A DNA stretch of 64,000 nucleotides from Escarpia spicata (Eukaryota > Annelida > Polychaeta > Sabellida > Siboglinidae), in contig OZ023205.1 in NCBI GenBank assembly GCA_963995525.1, forward strand, positions 46,206,704-46,270,703. The letters run 5' to 3'. Shown in pieces: positions 1-13,153 of the stretch (the stretch's first letter is position 1; the number at the start of each line of letters is the position of its first letter). Under the pieces are notes generated by a model, which did no database searches, was not told where the DNA came from, and worked only from the letters and a program-made list of their open reading frames with translations. The position numbers and the translations under genes are program-made.

Positions 1-59
1 GGTGCTCACTCACTGCAGATACATAACTTAGCAACAACTTGTGGCTATGACATTCCTTC

Positions 60-392
60 TCCTGCCCATCTCTTACTCTCTTTCCTTCCCCTTCTTCTCC
101 CTGTACCCTCTCCTCCTCTCCCATCTCTTCATCTATCTATTTCACTACCTCTATCCCCCTCTCTTCCCTCTCTCCCCCTTCTCTCTCACCAACCCCTCTC
201 GCTCCCTCTCTCCGTCCTCTGTCTCACTCTCCCCCTTCTCTCTCACTCTCTCTCTCTTCCCCTATCTCACCCTCTCTCACCACCCCTCTCTCGCTCCCTC
301 TCTCCCCCCTCTGTCTCACCCTCTCTCACCACCCTCTCGCCTCCTCTCTCACCCCCTCTCTCTCTCATCGCTCTCTCTTTTGCTTCTTGGAT
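60..392 (+). repeat. CT-rich low-complexity tract
   Basis: Long pyrimidine-rich stretch of CTCTC and CCCTCT motifs. It recurs at 9136-9468 and, shortened, at 18236-18515. Open frames across it, rich in Ser/Leu/Pro, are compositional artefacts. Confidence 0.85.
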
Positions 393-573
393 AGGTCGGT
401 TTAGTTCAAGAAGCTCCACACTGATTTTGTACACACTTGTTGCATTTGCATGTTTGTTTTCATTTAGTCTTTGTACCATTTCTGTTGACCCCCAGTGGCA
501 CAATGCTAGTGGTGCAGATTCCCAAAATAGCTGTCAGCATACGCTATTGAAATTGTTCAAGACGTTTGATGAA

Positions 574-1740
574 TAACCTTAAATGAATAAAGAAACAACC
601 ACAGATTATTTCAGACGACCTTGAAGTTATTTTAATGCACAAATTGTAGCCTTGAATTTAGGCTGGTCTTAGTCTTACGTAAGATATGAGTATCCTGTCT
701 GCCAACAAGTGATTGTGCGTGGTGACTCAGCTATAACAAAATGATCAGTTGGAAAGATTACACAATTCCACCGACATTTAAAACCATTTCATGCAGATGT
801 TTCACACTCCTGCCTCAATTCTGGTTGATACTGTATAAGTTGGTTGTGCATGTGATAAATTATTGGCGAGATATGTACATGCATAATAAATAAAATCTTT
901 ATTTTGTATGTTCAAAAAGGCAATTGTACATTCTTTACAATACAGTAACTTCCGTAGTAATACAACTGACATCATCATCGTTTAAAATAGTGCATTTCTT
1001 GAAACCACTTTTGATTTGTAACATTTAGAATAGAACATTCACATTACACATTACATTAATTTAGGATATGACGATAATTTGCGCTACTATTTGACGATGG
1101 ATTTTCAAAAGATATCTTGGCAACACTGCTTATCATTGGTTAATTGTGGTTTATGGCTTTTTAATAAATGTTGTGAATGATTGCATTAAGATGAGCAATA
1201 GTGGTAAACTATCCGATAATAATGATATAACATCACCATTTATGTTTAGATCCTTAAACATTTGTCTGGTACTTATGCTATAACAATATTTCATGTAATG
1301 AGTGTACATGTGAATGTGTATGACTTCTAGATATTTATACGTATAGTGTGTGTACCATCAGCTCATTTTTGTGTTAATCATATTGCATGATTCATGGTTA
1401 GGTCCCCAAACTTTTGTGTGGTACTTACTCTATGACAACATTTCGTGTAATGAGTGTATGTGTGAATGTGTATGAGTTCTTGGTTTCAGAACAGATGATC
1501 ATGACAAAGATTTATATAATCAATGTGATGCATTTGTTGTAGCTTGTAAGTTGTTTCAAGGGTTTATGCTGTTGAGCTGCGAGGTGACAATTTCTGCAAA
1601 TAATTGATGTGTAGTAGACAAACAGCCTACCTCACTAGTCACCAACGAGAAGAAATACTGAAACACTGTTCCATTCATTACGCAAAATGTTGCTCTCCTC
1701 CTTGTTCCCTGGGTACAGGGGTGAGGGTCAAGTACAATCA
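574..1740 (+). repeat. Ancient partial duplication of the region upstream of exon A
   Basis: Bases 574-775 and 1335-1720 match 2822-3005 and 3057-3400 at roughly 85-90 percent. Part of the block is repeated again inside itself (1240-1335 versus 1385-1480). The older copy lacks an LRR exon; retrotransposon sequence follows where exon A would be. The unit therefore grew by nested duplication before the 9.1-kb amplification. The same arrangement is present in units 2 and 3. Confidence 0.75.
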
Positions 1741-2005
1741 AGCTGATCCATTCTCAGTGTCTTTTCCTTGCATAGTTTTCTGCCCATCGCTCCCTTTCTC
1801 CATCTTTCATCCTCCCCTGATCTTCTCATGTCAATCCTCACACAGACCTCCCATCTCAGCTGTGGCCTTCCCCTTTTCCTGTGTCCTTTATGTTGTTCCG
1901 CCTCTGCTCTCTGCTATTTGTTCGGCATCCATTCTTGCCAATTGGCCTGCCCATCTAATCCAGCTTCTCAATAATCTTTCTGTTACATTACATTGCATTC
2001 CAACC
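1741..2005 (-). mobile_element. RTE/L1-type retrotransposon 3' fragment
   Basis: Read on the minus strand, this segment encodes the terminal segment typical of many LINE polyproteins: RWAGQLARMD, then KRGRPQLRWEVCV and a basic Asp/Arg-rich tail. The frame is intact only in unit 3 (19848-20111). Units 1 and 2 carry a 7-bp insertion near 1911 that breaks it. Copies lie at the equivalent positions in units 2 (10817-11081) and 3. A more decayed relative occurs near 6715-6800 and 15770-15860. Confidence 0.7.
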
Positions 2006-3565
2006 TCTGTTCTCAGGTCATTTGTTCTTCTTCTATCTACCCTCTATGTTTTTGTTATTTTTCTAACCCAGTTGTTCTCACAAATTTGCACTTTAGATTT
2101 AGCCGCGAAGTGGCTTAGCTTGCCACACTCGGTATATGTGATGTCCACTACTTTAGATCGATTTTTCGTTAAAAGAGGAAGCAGTGGACAACAGCTACAA
2201 GAAGGTTCCATGTGGATTGTTGGGTGGGAAAGTCTGGGCACAACCAGATGATCCCACACACTTTGAATTGTGTGGTCAAAGAGGATTGAGGTGACAAGAC
2301 AGGAAGCAGCAGAAACTTCCAGAGTACAGTTTCTCATAAATTGCCTATTGCCCACCCATTGTGCGACTATTTGCCCATAGCTGGGATTGCGTGTCTGGAC
2401 AGTAGAGCATGTCCACACGTTGGTGAGTCATGCCTCTTGCAGATATCGGGGCCACAGCACCTCCAGAAGTTTCTGTCAGGGACCATCTCCCTAGCCTTTG
2501 GTTAAAGAAAATTAACTCTTTGATATACATGGTAAATATGTTTAGAGATTTATGATACTTCATTTGGAGGTTTCTGTCAGGGTCCAGTCCTCAACCTACA
2601 AGCCAATTTTATGCATAGCCAACTAGTCAAGTTGATCAGTTCATCCTTCTAAGACAATGTGGAAGACAGTTTCCAAGCACATATAAAACAGTGTTGTTGT
2701 TATGTTGCTGAGTCTGACAGTTATCTACAAATGAAGCTTCACAGTCAAGACATTGGTTACCATCATGAAATAAAACTTACTAGTATTGCTAAGACTATTG
2801 ACATGCAGAAAAGCAGGTTTACATGAATAAAGAAACAACCACAAATTATTTCAGACGACCTTGAAATTATTTTAATGCACAAATTGTAGCCTTAAATTTA
2901 GGCTGGTCTTAGTTTTATATAAGATATGAGTATCCTGTCTGCCAACAGGTGATAGTGCACGGTGAGTCGGCTGTAACAATATGATCAGTTGGAAATATTA
3001 CACCATTCTGCCAACATTTAAAAACATTTCATGTGATGAAATTATTGGCGAGATATGTATACGTATAGTGTGTGTACCATCCGGTCATTTTGTCTTAACC
3101 GTATTGCGTGATTTATGTTTAGGTCCCCAAACTTGTGTGTGGTACTTACTCTATGACAACATTTCGTGAAATGAGTGTACGTGTGAATGTGTATGAATTC
3201 TTGTTTTCAGAACAGATGATCACGACAAAGATCTATATAATCAATGTCATGCATTTGTTGTAGCTTGTAAGTTGCTTGATGGGTTTTTGCGAGGTGACAA
3301 TTTCTGCAAATATTTGACATATAGTATACAAACAGCCCACCTCGCTATTCACCAACGAGAAGAAATACTGAAATACTGTTTGTCATTATGCAAAATGACT
3401 GCACCTAAATCCAGTCATTTTGCGAAATTACTTAAAGTTTTTAGTGAACCAGTAATTTTATGGTGCCTAAAAATTTCAGTCACCACGCAAAATAACTGTT
3501 TATATATATATATGTGGATGTGTATATGTATATACATACAATTTATTTAAAACAATATTTTGCAG

Positions 3566-3652
3566 TCTCAGTGAAAACGACCTGAGTGATCATGAGGCCA
3601 CTGAAACTTTGGTCAGAAGCCTGAACTCCATGTCGTCTCTGCGGGAGTTAAA
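3566..3652 (+). CDS. LRR exon A, unit 1 (NLR/RNase-inhibitor-type repeat)
   Basis: 87-nt exon between a TTTTGCAG acceptor and a GTAAGG donor. The reading frame enters with one base and leaves with two, so both introns are phase 2. It encodes one leucine-rich repeat containing [12 protein letters not shown] and [12 protein letters not shown]. The spacing of Leu and Asn (LxLxxNxL) is that of ribonuclease-inhibitor-like repeats, as in the C-terminal ligand-sensing domains of animal NLR proteins. It joins in frame to exon B, forming a 57-residue pair. No NACHT, death or CARD domain is visible, so the parent gene class is inferred from the repeat type alone. Confidence 0.85.
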
Positions 3653-4079
3653 GTAAGGTTTCAGCTCTTGCTTTGTCATTACCCACAATATATTAACCCT
3701 TAGTTATGTAAACTGCCAACTGATCAACCAAGCTTTTCAGTACAGCGAGTGTTACATGACCAGTAAAAACTGTCTCGGTGTGAACTAACTTGTATTACCA
3801 GGTATGTAGCTAGAGTACATGAATCAATTATATGTCTCAAAGTCTTTGTTATTGGGCAACTTTATTATTAATTTATACTGCAATATCAGTGCACATCAGT
3901 GCAATAACCGAAAAAATATGCCATTGGAGTGAAATTTTGATAATCGTAGGAGATAAATTACAGCTATGATGCAGCGAATGGAACAGGAATAGTACTATTG
4001 TCTGGAATTAAAGTATACAAACTTTTATGGTTTCTTTGTGTGAAACTAATACCTATGTCTCAACAATGTCTCTTTGCAG

Positions 4080-4163
4080 CTTGTACTCATGTGCAATCAG
4101 AACTACATCCATGGTGTCTGTAGCACGCGCCCTGCAGCAGTGCCAAAAGATGGAAGTACTTGT
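4080..4163 (+). CDS. LRR exon B, unit 1
   Basis: 84-nt exon after CTCTTTGCAG and before GTGAGT, phase 2 at both ends. It encodes LYSCAIRTTSMVSVARAL followed by QQCQKMEVL, the 28-residue partner of exon A. The junction codon with A is AA+C (Asn). It is identical to exon B of unit 2 and differs at four codons from that of unit 3. Confidence 0.85.
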
Positions 4164-4493
4164 GTGAGTTTTAGTTCTTTATGTTCAAACCTTTTGTAAA
4201 CAGTGCTCTTCACCAGCTCACATATAAAGTGTATTTACTGTAAAAAAAAACCAGTGGGACACAAGAGTTACCATCTTATTATGTTAGGCTAAAAGTCCTG
4301 GTTTACGGTGGACTTTTTAAAGAAAATTATTTAATATCTGACAATGTACCAAGAAATATATCTGCTAAATGCTGATGAATGTTTGAAGTTACAGTTTATT
4401 TGAAGTGCTATTGTAATTGAATAATTGTTATTGTCAAAGTGAATGTAAAGTATAAATATAAACATTGGGAACTGCTTTTAGACTGCACTGCTG

Positions 4494-5245
4494 ACTTTAT
4501 TTGGTGACATCGTCTTTGCACCTCCACCATTTAATAGTCCTGCGGACCACGGCCTTAGTTTGTTTCTTCTTCTGCATACGCCCAACAAACACCACTGGTT
4601 TGTGCTGTGTCGTGACCTGCTCTCCAGCTACAGCTTTGTAGTCCTTAATCTTCCCCAGCTGCTGCCTCCGGACTAGCAGCAGATCCAGTTCTGTCTTGTG
4701 CTGTCCGCTTCTGTATGTAACCTGATGGCTTTCTTGGTTCTGGGAGAAAGAGTTAACCACTGCTGAGTCATTTCTAGCCATCAGTTCCACCAGAGCTTGA
4801 CCCTCTCTATTCCTCACTCCCCACCCATGTCTGCCAACACTCTCCTCTTCACCTGGTCCGCTACTCCAACATGTGGATTGAAGCTGCTGCAATACACAAC
4901 ATCACCTCGAGCTCCACAAAACCCATCATCCTCTCCAAAGCATCCCTGAATTCCTCTTTCTCTGCCTCCATCCTTCCGGTCTGTGGCCTGTATACAGACA
5001 TAACAAGTGTACAAAGCTGTTTACTTGGTTAATGGTCTTTTCGTCCACAACTACATGCAGATCCACCTCCTGTTCACCTATCCACATTAAATCAGGCTCC
5101 TCCAGATTCATTCTGAGGCCATCTTTTCTAAAGGTGTTACTCCATTCTTGCAATGCTTTCTGTAGTTCCTCTTTGTTATCAGCCACCACTGCTAGGTCGT
5201 CTGCATAAAGTATCTTCTTAAGTTCTTCCTGTTCTGACACCCTTC
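4494..5245 (-). mobile_element. Rearranged RTE-like LINE fragment (RT piece joined upstream of endonuclease piece), unit 1
   Basis: On the minus strand a reverse-transcriptase piece with ILYADDLAVVADNKEELQ (YADD codons at 5196-5207) precedes the C-terminal half of an apurinic-like endonuclease (RPEGWRQRKR in another frame, then GRHGWGVRNREGQALVELMA, TYRSGQHKTELDLLLVRR). In an intact RTE element the endonuclease comes first, so this is a rearranged or recombined copy. The junction is at about 5005. The element lies in the intron between LRR exons B and C. A copy is at 13568-14319 in unit 2. Confidence 0.8.
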
Positions 5246-5866
5246 CACTGGATCTCACCAGCGGCTCCGAGTAGTTGTTCGCATGCGACAACGGCCAAAC
5301 CCTAGGACACTGCTTCAACTGGTGGGCTAAGCCAGGTGAGGGTAGCTGGTAGGTTTCAAACCCTCGGTGAGTTACGGATATGCCCATCACAAGCATGCAA
5401 AGACAGTTCTGGTAGATTGGGCGGAGGATACCTCTAGATAGCTCCAGTGGTTAGGAAGGCAGTTCTGCAAAGCTTTAAGGAGAGCCAAGTGCATGGCAAG
5501 GCACAGAATAAGTCTTGACCATCCATTGCATCGAAGGCTCCCTCCAGCCGTGACCTTTCTTCGTACCACTGGATCCTAGCTTCCGAGGCCGAAAGAGTAA
5601 AGGATCGCCCCTGTGCAATGACTCCCACTATAAAACCTTCTCTCACAGGTCTTTGGACATCTCATTTATCTCATGTCATCACTGTCATTAATTCCTAATC
5701 TGAGTGATTATCAGAAACAAATCAGAGCCATACATGTTCCATATTTCATTCTGAATCCGTTGTGATTTTCAGTAATATGTTTGAATTGTGTAAGGAAGTT
5801 ATTAACTTGGTTATACAATTTAATTTGGTATTATTGGGTGATTTCAATTAAAACAATATTTTGCAG

Positions 5867-5953
5867 TCTCGGTAAAAACGACCTGAGCGATGAAACCGCC
5901 TGTGAAGCAATCTGCACAAGCCTAAGCTCCATGTCATCATTGCGCCAGTTACG
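5867..5953 (+). CDS. LRR exon C, unit 1
   Basis: 87-nt exon after ATTTTGCAG, before GTACGG, phase 2 at both ends. It encodes LGKNDLSDETACEAICTS and LSSMSSLRQLR, clearly paralogous to exon A. The three differences from exon C of unit 2 are all non-synonymous (Gly/Ser, Ile/Val, Cys/Ser). Confidence 0.85.
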
Positions 5954-6424
5954 GTACGGTTTCAGCTGCTGTGTTGTCTTTAACTATAATATATTAACCT
6001 TTACACGTATAAACTGCCATTTGAACAAGAAAGTCTTTCCATACAGTGAGTGTCTCATGACCATTCTATATCACTCCACTCTAAATGTATCAATGTTGAT
6101 ACATTTGCTGTAAATTTGCTTTGAAACAGTTAGTGGACGCACCTGTTAAATTGCATGTGTTACATGTTTGTCATGTTTTATAAGTAAAATACCTAAATCA
6201 TGTGTGACATTGAACATTGCTGAAAGGGTTAGATTAACTCCCCAGTTTGAAAGTGATCAAATAGAAAAGAATGACTTTGATGATCATAAATAATACTAAT
6301 CATGAATAATATATTAACATAGGATTATCTGCTCATTTCTTGTGGCGGTTGATTGGAATTCAATTCTATGAACTTCTGTATGTTTTTCGTGTGAGACCAA
6401 TATCTCAACAATGTCTGTTTGTAG

Positions 6425-6508
6425 GTTGGGGTCATGTGCAATCGGAGCGAGAGGCATGCTCTCTGTGGCACGCACCCTGCAGCAGTGCCACAAGATGGAA
6501 GTACTTCA
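6425..6508 (+). CDS. LRR exon D, unit 1
   Basis: 84-nt exon after TTTGTAG, before GTGAGT, phase 2 at both ends. It encodes LGSCAIGARGMLSVARTL and QQCHKMEVL, paralogous to exon B. The three differences from unit 2 are all non-synonymous (Gly/Trp, Gly/Arg, and the split codon CA versus GA). Confidence 0.85.
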
Positions 6509-7289
6509 GTGAGTATTAGTTCTCTATACTAAGATCTTTTGTAAACAGTGCTCGTCACCAGCTCGGGTACAAAATATAATTACTGAAGACACCGGTGGGG
6601 CAAATGTTATCATCATGTCCTTGTTCACTGTTGTCCCGGGATGTAGGACTGGTATTACATTGTTGTACTACCCCGGTAGTTGTTCAGTTTTTTTAGCCAC
6701 TTTTTTCTATCCATAGCCCCCTCTCCATCCTTGATCCTCCTCTGAAGTTCTCATATCCCTCTTCACACAGTCTTCCTGTTTTATATTTCTGCACCACTGA
6801 GTTTTTCTGCCTCTTGATGTTGTGCTAAACATCCTATTGTGCAATACATCCTATTGTGCTAAACATCCTATTGTGCTGTGCATCCAACAGTGTGGTGGGA
6901 ATTTTAATGAGAATAGTTGAAGTACTAACGATGTGAATGACAATTAAAAATTGCTGATCTGTTTTGTTTTACATTTTGTATAATATGTCTGAAGCTAAAT
7001 TGAAATTTGAATACAAAATCAGTGATATAATTTTTGAGTTACTGTATATAAATTTTGTAGGAAGTAAAATTTGGGACATTCCATATCAAATCAATCTATA
7101 ATTTACATGATCGTCTTCGCTTCTGATGAAATCATGTCCCAAGCTTGACTACTAGATGACCTATCAATCAAACACACATCAAAATTTGCAAAACAGTACA
7201 TTGTGATGGTTATCACGCTCATTAAATATTTCCAGAGTTATTACATTTTAAATGCACTGTTGAGATTTGTAGCATAAAAGATACACATT

Positions 7290-7868
7290 TTGTATATTTG
7301 GACACCATAAAACACACTTAATAATAGGGAAAAGATATTTAAAAAACAAGTTTGACTTGACCTTTGACAAATCCTGTAACCTCAGATTTTCTTGAAATTT
7401 GTATTGTAGCACACAGGCATGGCAACAATGAACATTCACATACCAATACCTTTTCACTTTTCAGAGACAGTGTTCATAACTGCAAATTGAAACTTTTGTT
7501 TACAGATTATTAACCCTTTATAATCTAACCTATTCAAACATATAATGAACATGAGTTTTCCCAGTTCTACTGTTGAAGCCATTCCTTCTATGATTTAGAC
7601 ACTTGTGCCAAGTGTATATTTGAACACCATAAAACACACCTTATAGTGTGGGAAACATATTTATAAAAAAAAAACACTTGACAATATGAACATTCTCGTG
7701 CCAATATCTTTTCACATTTCAGTGACAGTGTTCATGACTGCAAATTGATACTTTTCCAGATTATTAACACTATTATCTTGTCTATTCAAACGTACAATGG
7801 ACACGTGGTTTCCCTGTTCTTCTCTTGAAGCCAATCCTTCAGTGATTTAGACACTTGTGCCAAGTTCT
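7290..7868 (+). repeat. Direct duplication, about 325 bp, two copies
   Basis: 7290-7613 and 7614-7868 share long blocks (GTATATTTG-ACACCATAAAACACAC at each start, GATTTAGACACTTGTGCCAAG at each end). The same pair is present in unit 2 from about 16366. No coding signal is seen. Confidence 0.75.
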
Positions 7869-10800
7869 CTGTCTTCAAGGTATATGTTCTTCCAGTTCTG
7901 TGGTAGGGTGACCTTTGGTTAGGATGTCTCCCTTGCCTAACACCAGGTCATCAAGTGGCTTGGGGCAAGTGAATGATCTGGCTGGTTCATGAGAATGGAG
8001 AAAGTTAATAGCTCTCCTCTTTCTTTCTGATCCATGGACCTGACCATTCCAAGCCACCACCATCCATCATATAGTACCATGATGTAACCCTTCATCTCTT
8101 AAACCTGATGACATCACTTTCAGCTGTCACGGTTTCTTGTCGGGTTTGTGTGGTTGCTTGTTGACTCACTTTTAATGTGAACATTGACACAGGTCAGAAA
8201 CAATGCAACTCTTGTGTCCCTGGCACTGACTGCACCTTTTCAAAGCTGCTCTGAATCAATGTCTCTGAGCTTCCCAGTCTCCCATGGAGAAGTATTCAAC
8301 ATCTAGGAGAGAATATTTTATTTGATAGACTCATGTAGCTGGTGAGGAGTCTGGATCTGGTCTTGATAAGGTCTCTGTAGACTAGCCTTTGTTGTCATCC
8401 TCTTTAACCACTACATGGCCCCTTGCTATGTGAAATGGTAAACATTGCCATTCGACGTCAACTGTAAAGTTCACAGAATTGTAGCACGAACTTATGATGT
8501 TCTTTCATTTCTTGTATTGGCCTACACAACCATCTGAAAAATACAACACTTTCTTGAGCTTCAAGCTCTGGACGACCATGCAAATTCTGCATTGACTTTA
8601 TCAGCCACACGAGAACACACAATAGATGTGAAATGCAAAATCAAGGCATCTAGTAAAAAATATTGGTGAGCTCTGAATAAATGAAGCGCGTGGACTATCT
8701 GGTCATTTCTATCTTTAAAGTATTTTGTGATTTATACCTAGATGCTGACATAGTACATGTTATTTATACAGTGACATTTCTGTAAATAACATTCATGTGA
8801 CTATGTAAGAGTTTTTGTCACTGAAACTGCATCAATACACTTCACCCATGATACAGGATGTGAACCACCATGATGCATACTGAAAAGGTTACTTTCTCGT
8901 TACGTGTGCTTTATTGGAATTGAAGCATCTTTATTCTTCATTGCAAATAACGTCCTGGCAATTTGTCCCTAAGCAGTCATCTATTTTGAGGCCTGCTATG
9001 GTCGAATCATGGCTGATCACTCTAAAACAGATAAAAATGTGATCTCATGACCAGTTTGTGTAGGTCGCATTAGGCAGGTGCTCACTCACTGCAGATACAT
9101 AACTTAGCAACAACTTGTGGCTATGACATTCCTTCTCCTGCCCATCTCTTACTCTCTTTCCTTCCCCTTCTTCTCCCTGTACCCTCTCCTCCTCTCCCAT
9201 CTCTTCATCTATCTATTTCACTACCTCTATCCCCCTCTCTTCCCTCTCTCCCCCTTCTCTCTCACCAACCCCTCTCGCTCCCTCTCTCCGTCCTCTGTCT
9301 CACTCTCCCCCTTCTCTCTCACTCTCTCTCTCTTCCCCTATCTCACCCTCTCTCACCACCCCTCTCTCGCTCCCTCTCTCCCCCCTCTGTCTCACCCTCT
9401 CTCACCACCCTCTCGCCTCCTCTCTCACCCCCTCTCTCTCTCATCGCTCTCTCTTTTGCTTCTTGGATAGGTCGGTTTAGTTCAAGAAGCTCCACACTGA
9501 TTTTGTACACACTTGTTGCATTTGCATGTTTGTTTTCATTTAGTCTTTGTACCATTTCTGTTGACCCCCAGTGGCACAATGCTAGTGGTGCAGATTCCCA
9601 AAATAGCTGTCAGCATACGCTATTGAAATTGTTCAAGACGTTTGATGAATAACCTTAAATGAATAAAGAAACAACCACAGATTATTTCAGACGACCTTGA
9701 AGTTATTTTAATGCACAAATTGTAGCCTTGAATTTAGGCTGGTCTTAGTCTTACGTAAGATATGAGTATCCTGTCTGCCAACAAGTGATTGTGCGTGGTG
9801 ACTCAGCTATAACAAAATGATCAGTTGGAAAGATTACACAATTCCACCGACATTTAAAACCATTTCATGCAGATGTTTCACACTCCTGCCTCAATTCTGG
9901 TTGATACTGTATAAGTTGGTTGTGCATGTGATAAATTATTGGCGAGATATGTACATGCATAATAAATAAAATCTTTATTTTGTATGTTCAAAAAGGCAAT
10001 TGTACATTCTTTACAATACAGTAACTTCCGTAGTAATACAACTGACATCATCATCGTTTAAAATAGTGCATTTCTTGAAACCACTTTTGATTTGTAACAT
10101 TTAGAATAGAACATTCACATTACACATTACATTAATTTAGGATATGACGATAATTTGCGCTACTATTTGACGATGGATTTTCAAAAGATATCTTGGCAAC
10201 ACTGCTTATCATTGGTTAATTGTGGTTTATGGCTTTTTAATAAATGTTGTGAATGATTGCATTAAGATGAGCAATAGTGGTAAACTATCCGATAATAATG
10301 ATATAACATCACCATTTATGTTTAGATCCTTAAACATTTGTCTGGTACTTATGCTATAACAATATTTCATGTAATGAGTGTACATGTGAATGTGTATGAC
10401 TTCTAGATATTTATACGTATAGTGTGTGTACCATCAGCTCATTTTTGTGTTAATCATATTGCATGATTCATGGTTAGGTCCCCAAACTTTTGTGTGGTAC
10501 TTACTCTATGACAACATTTCGTGTAATGAGTGTATGTGTGAATGTGTATGAGTTCTTGGTTTCAGAACAGATGATCATGACAAAGATTTATATAATCAAT
10601 GTGATGCATTTGTTGTAGCTTGTAAGTTGTTTCAAGGGTTTATGCTGTTGAGCTGCGAGGTGACAATTTCTGCAAATAATTGATGTGTAGTAGACAAACA
10701 GCCTACCTCACTAGTCACCAACGAGAAGAAATACTGAAACACTGTTCCATTCATTACGCAAAATGTTGCTCTCCTCCTTGTTCCCTGGGTACAGGGGTGA

Positions 10801-12639
10801 GGGTCAAGTACAATCAAGCTGATCCATTCTCAGTGTCTTTTCCTTGCATAGTTTTCTGCCCATCGCTCCCTTTCTCCATCTTTCATCCTCCCCTGATCTT
10901 CTCATGTCAATCCTCACACAGACCTCCCATCTCAGCTGTGGCCTTCCCCTTTTCCTGTGTCCTTTATGTTGTTCCGCCTCTGCTCTCTGCTATTTGTTCG
11001 GCATCCATTCTTGCCAATTGGCCTGCCCATCTAATCCAGCTTCTCAATAATCTTTCTGTTACATTACATTGCATTCCAACCTCTGTTCTCAGGTCATTTG
11101 TTCTTCTTCTATCTACCCTCTATGTTTTTGTTATTTTTCTAACCCAGTTGTTCTCACAAATTTGCACTTTAGATTTAGCCGCGAAGTGGCTTAGCTTGCC
11201 ACACTCGGTATATGTGATGTCCACTACTTTAGATCGATTTTTCGTTAAAAGAGGAAGCAGTGGACAACAGCTACAAGAAGGTTCCATGTGGATTGTTGGG
11301 TGGGAAAGTCTGGGCACAACCAGATGATCCCACACACTTTGAATTGTGTGGTCAAAGAGGATTGAGGTGACAAGACAGGAAGCAGCAGAAACTTCCAGAG
11401 TACAGTTTCTCATAAATTGCCTATTGCCCACCCATTGTGCGACTATTTGCCCATAGCTGGGATTGCGTGTCTGGACAGTAGAGCATGTCCACACGTTGGT
11501 GAGTCATGCCTCTTGCAGATATCGGGGCCACAGCACCTCCAGAAGTTTCTGTCAGGGACCATCTCCCTAGCCTTTGGTTAAAGAAAATTAACTCTGATAT
11601 ACATGGTAAATATGTTTAGAGATTTATGATACTTCATTTGGAGGTTTCTGTCAGGGTCCAGTCCTCAACCTACAAGCCAACTTTATGCATAGCCAACTAG
11701 TCCAGTTGATCAGTTCATCCTTCTAAGACAATGTGGAAGACAGTTTCCAAGCACATATAAAACAGTGTTGTTGTTATGTTGCTGAGTCTGACAGTTATCT
11801 ACAAATGAAGCTTCACAGTCAAGACATTGGTTACCATCATGAAATAAAACTTACTAGTATTGCTAAGACTATTGACATGCAGAAAAGCAGGTTTACATGA
11901 ATAAAGAAACAACCACAAATTATTTCAGACGACCTTGAAATTATTTTAATGCACAAATTGTAGCCTTAAATTTAGGCTGGTCTTAGTTTTATATAAGATA
12001 TGAGTATCCTGTCTGCCAACAGGTGATAGTGCACGGTGAGTCGGCTGTAACAATATGATCAGTTGGAAATATTACACCATTCTGCCAACATTTAAAAACA
12101 TTTCATGTGATGAAATTATTGGCGAGATATGTATACGTATAGTGTGTGTACCATCCGGTCATTTTGTCTTAACCGTATTGCGTGATTTATGTTTAGGTCC
12201 CCAAACTTGTGTGTGGTACTTACTCTATGACAACATTTCGTGAAATGAGTGTACGTGTGAATGTGTATGAATTCTTGTTTTCAGAACAGATGATCACGAC
12301 AAAGATCTATATAATCAATGTCATGCATTTGTTGTAGCTTGTAAGTTGCTTGATGGGTTTTTGCGAGGTGACAATTTCTGCAAATATTTGACATATAGTA
12401 TACAAACAGCCCACCTCGCTATTCACCAACGAGAAGAAATACTGAAATACTGTTTGTCATTATGCAAAATGACTGCACCTAAATCCAGTCATTTTGCGAA
12501 ATTACTTAAAGTTTTTAGTGAACCAGTAATTTTATGGTGCCTAAAAATTTCAGTCACCACGCAAAATAACTGTTTATATATATATATGTGGATGTGTATA
12601 TGTATATACATACAATTTATTTAAAACAATATTTTGCAG

Positions 12640-12726
12640 TCTCAGTGAAAACGACCTGAGTGATCATGAGGCCACTGAAACTTTGGTCAGAAGCCTGAAC
12701 TCCATGTCGTCTCTGCGGGAGTTAAA
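12640..12726 (+). CDS. LRR exon A, unit 2
   Basis: 87-nt exon identical in sequence to exon A of unit 1, with the same phase-2 splice sites. Confidence 0.85.
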
Positions 12727-13153
12727 GTAAGGTTTCAGCTCTTGCTTTGTCATTACCCACAATATATTAACCCTTAGTTATGTAAACTGCCAACTGATCA
12801 ACCAAGCTTTTCAGTACAGCGAGTGTTACATGACCAGTAAAAACTGTCTCGGTGTGAACTAACTTGTATTACCAGGTATGTAGCTAGAGTACATGAATCA
12901 ATTATATGTCTCAAAGTCTTTGTTATTGGGCAACTTTATTATTAATTTATACTGCAATATCAGTGCACATCAGTGCAATAACCGAAAAAATATGCCATTG
13001 GAGTGAAATTTTGATAATCGTAGGAGATAAATTACAGCTATGATGCAGCGAATGGAACAGGAATAGTACTATTGTCTGGAATTAAAGTATACAAACTTTT
13101 ATGGTTTCTTTGTGTGAAACTAATACCTATGTCTCAACAATGTCTCTTTGCAG

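Larger units (their letters stand above)
1..9076 (+). repeat. Tandem LRR-exon unit 1 (9.1 kb)
   Basis: Bases 1-9076 recur almost unchanged from 9077 and again from 18184. The unit contains, in order, a CT-rich tract, an RTE/L1-type retrotransposon 3' fragment on the minus strand, LRR exons A and B, a rearranged RTE-like LINE on the minus strand, LRR exons C and D, a second decayed copy of the same retrotransposon tail near 6715-6800, and a 325-bp direct duplication. The unit start is arbitrary: it is simply where the window begins, so the array probably continues to the left. Confidence 0.95.

Noticed and set aside
41..394. 117-codon frame rich in Ser/Leu/Pro, repeated in unit 2
   Set aside because: Low-complexity CT tract; its length changes out of frame in unit 3.
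1490..1545. Candidate 56-nt exon (TDDHDKDLYNQCDAFVVA) with AG acceptor and GTAAGT donor, repeated at 3210-3265 with mostly silent changes
   Set aside because: Its phases (2 then 1) do not match the LRR exons, it is short, and the readthrough beyond it is not conserved between copies. Left as a possibility only.
7875..8063. 62-codon minus-strand frame repeated at 16969-17157
   Set aside because: Identity merely reflects duplication of the unit; no start context, domain or splice sites seen.
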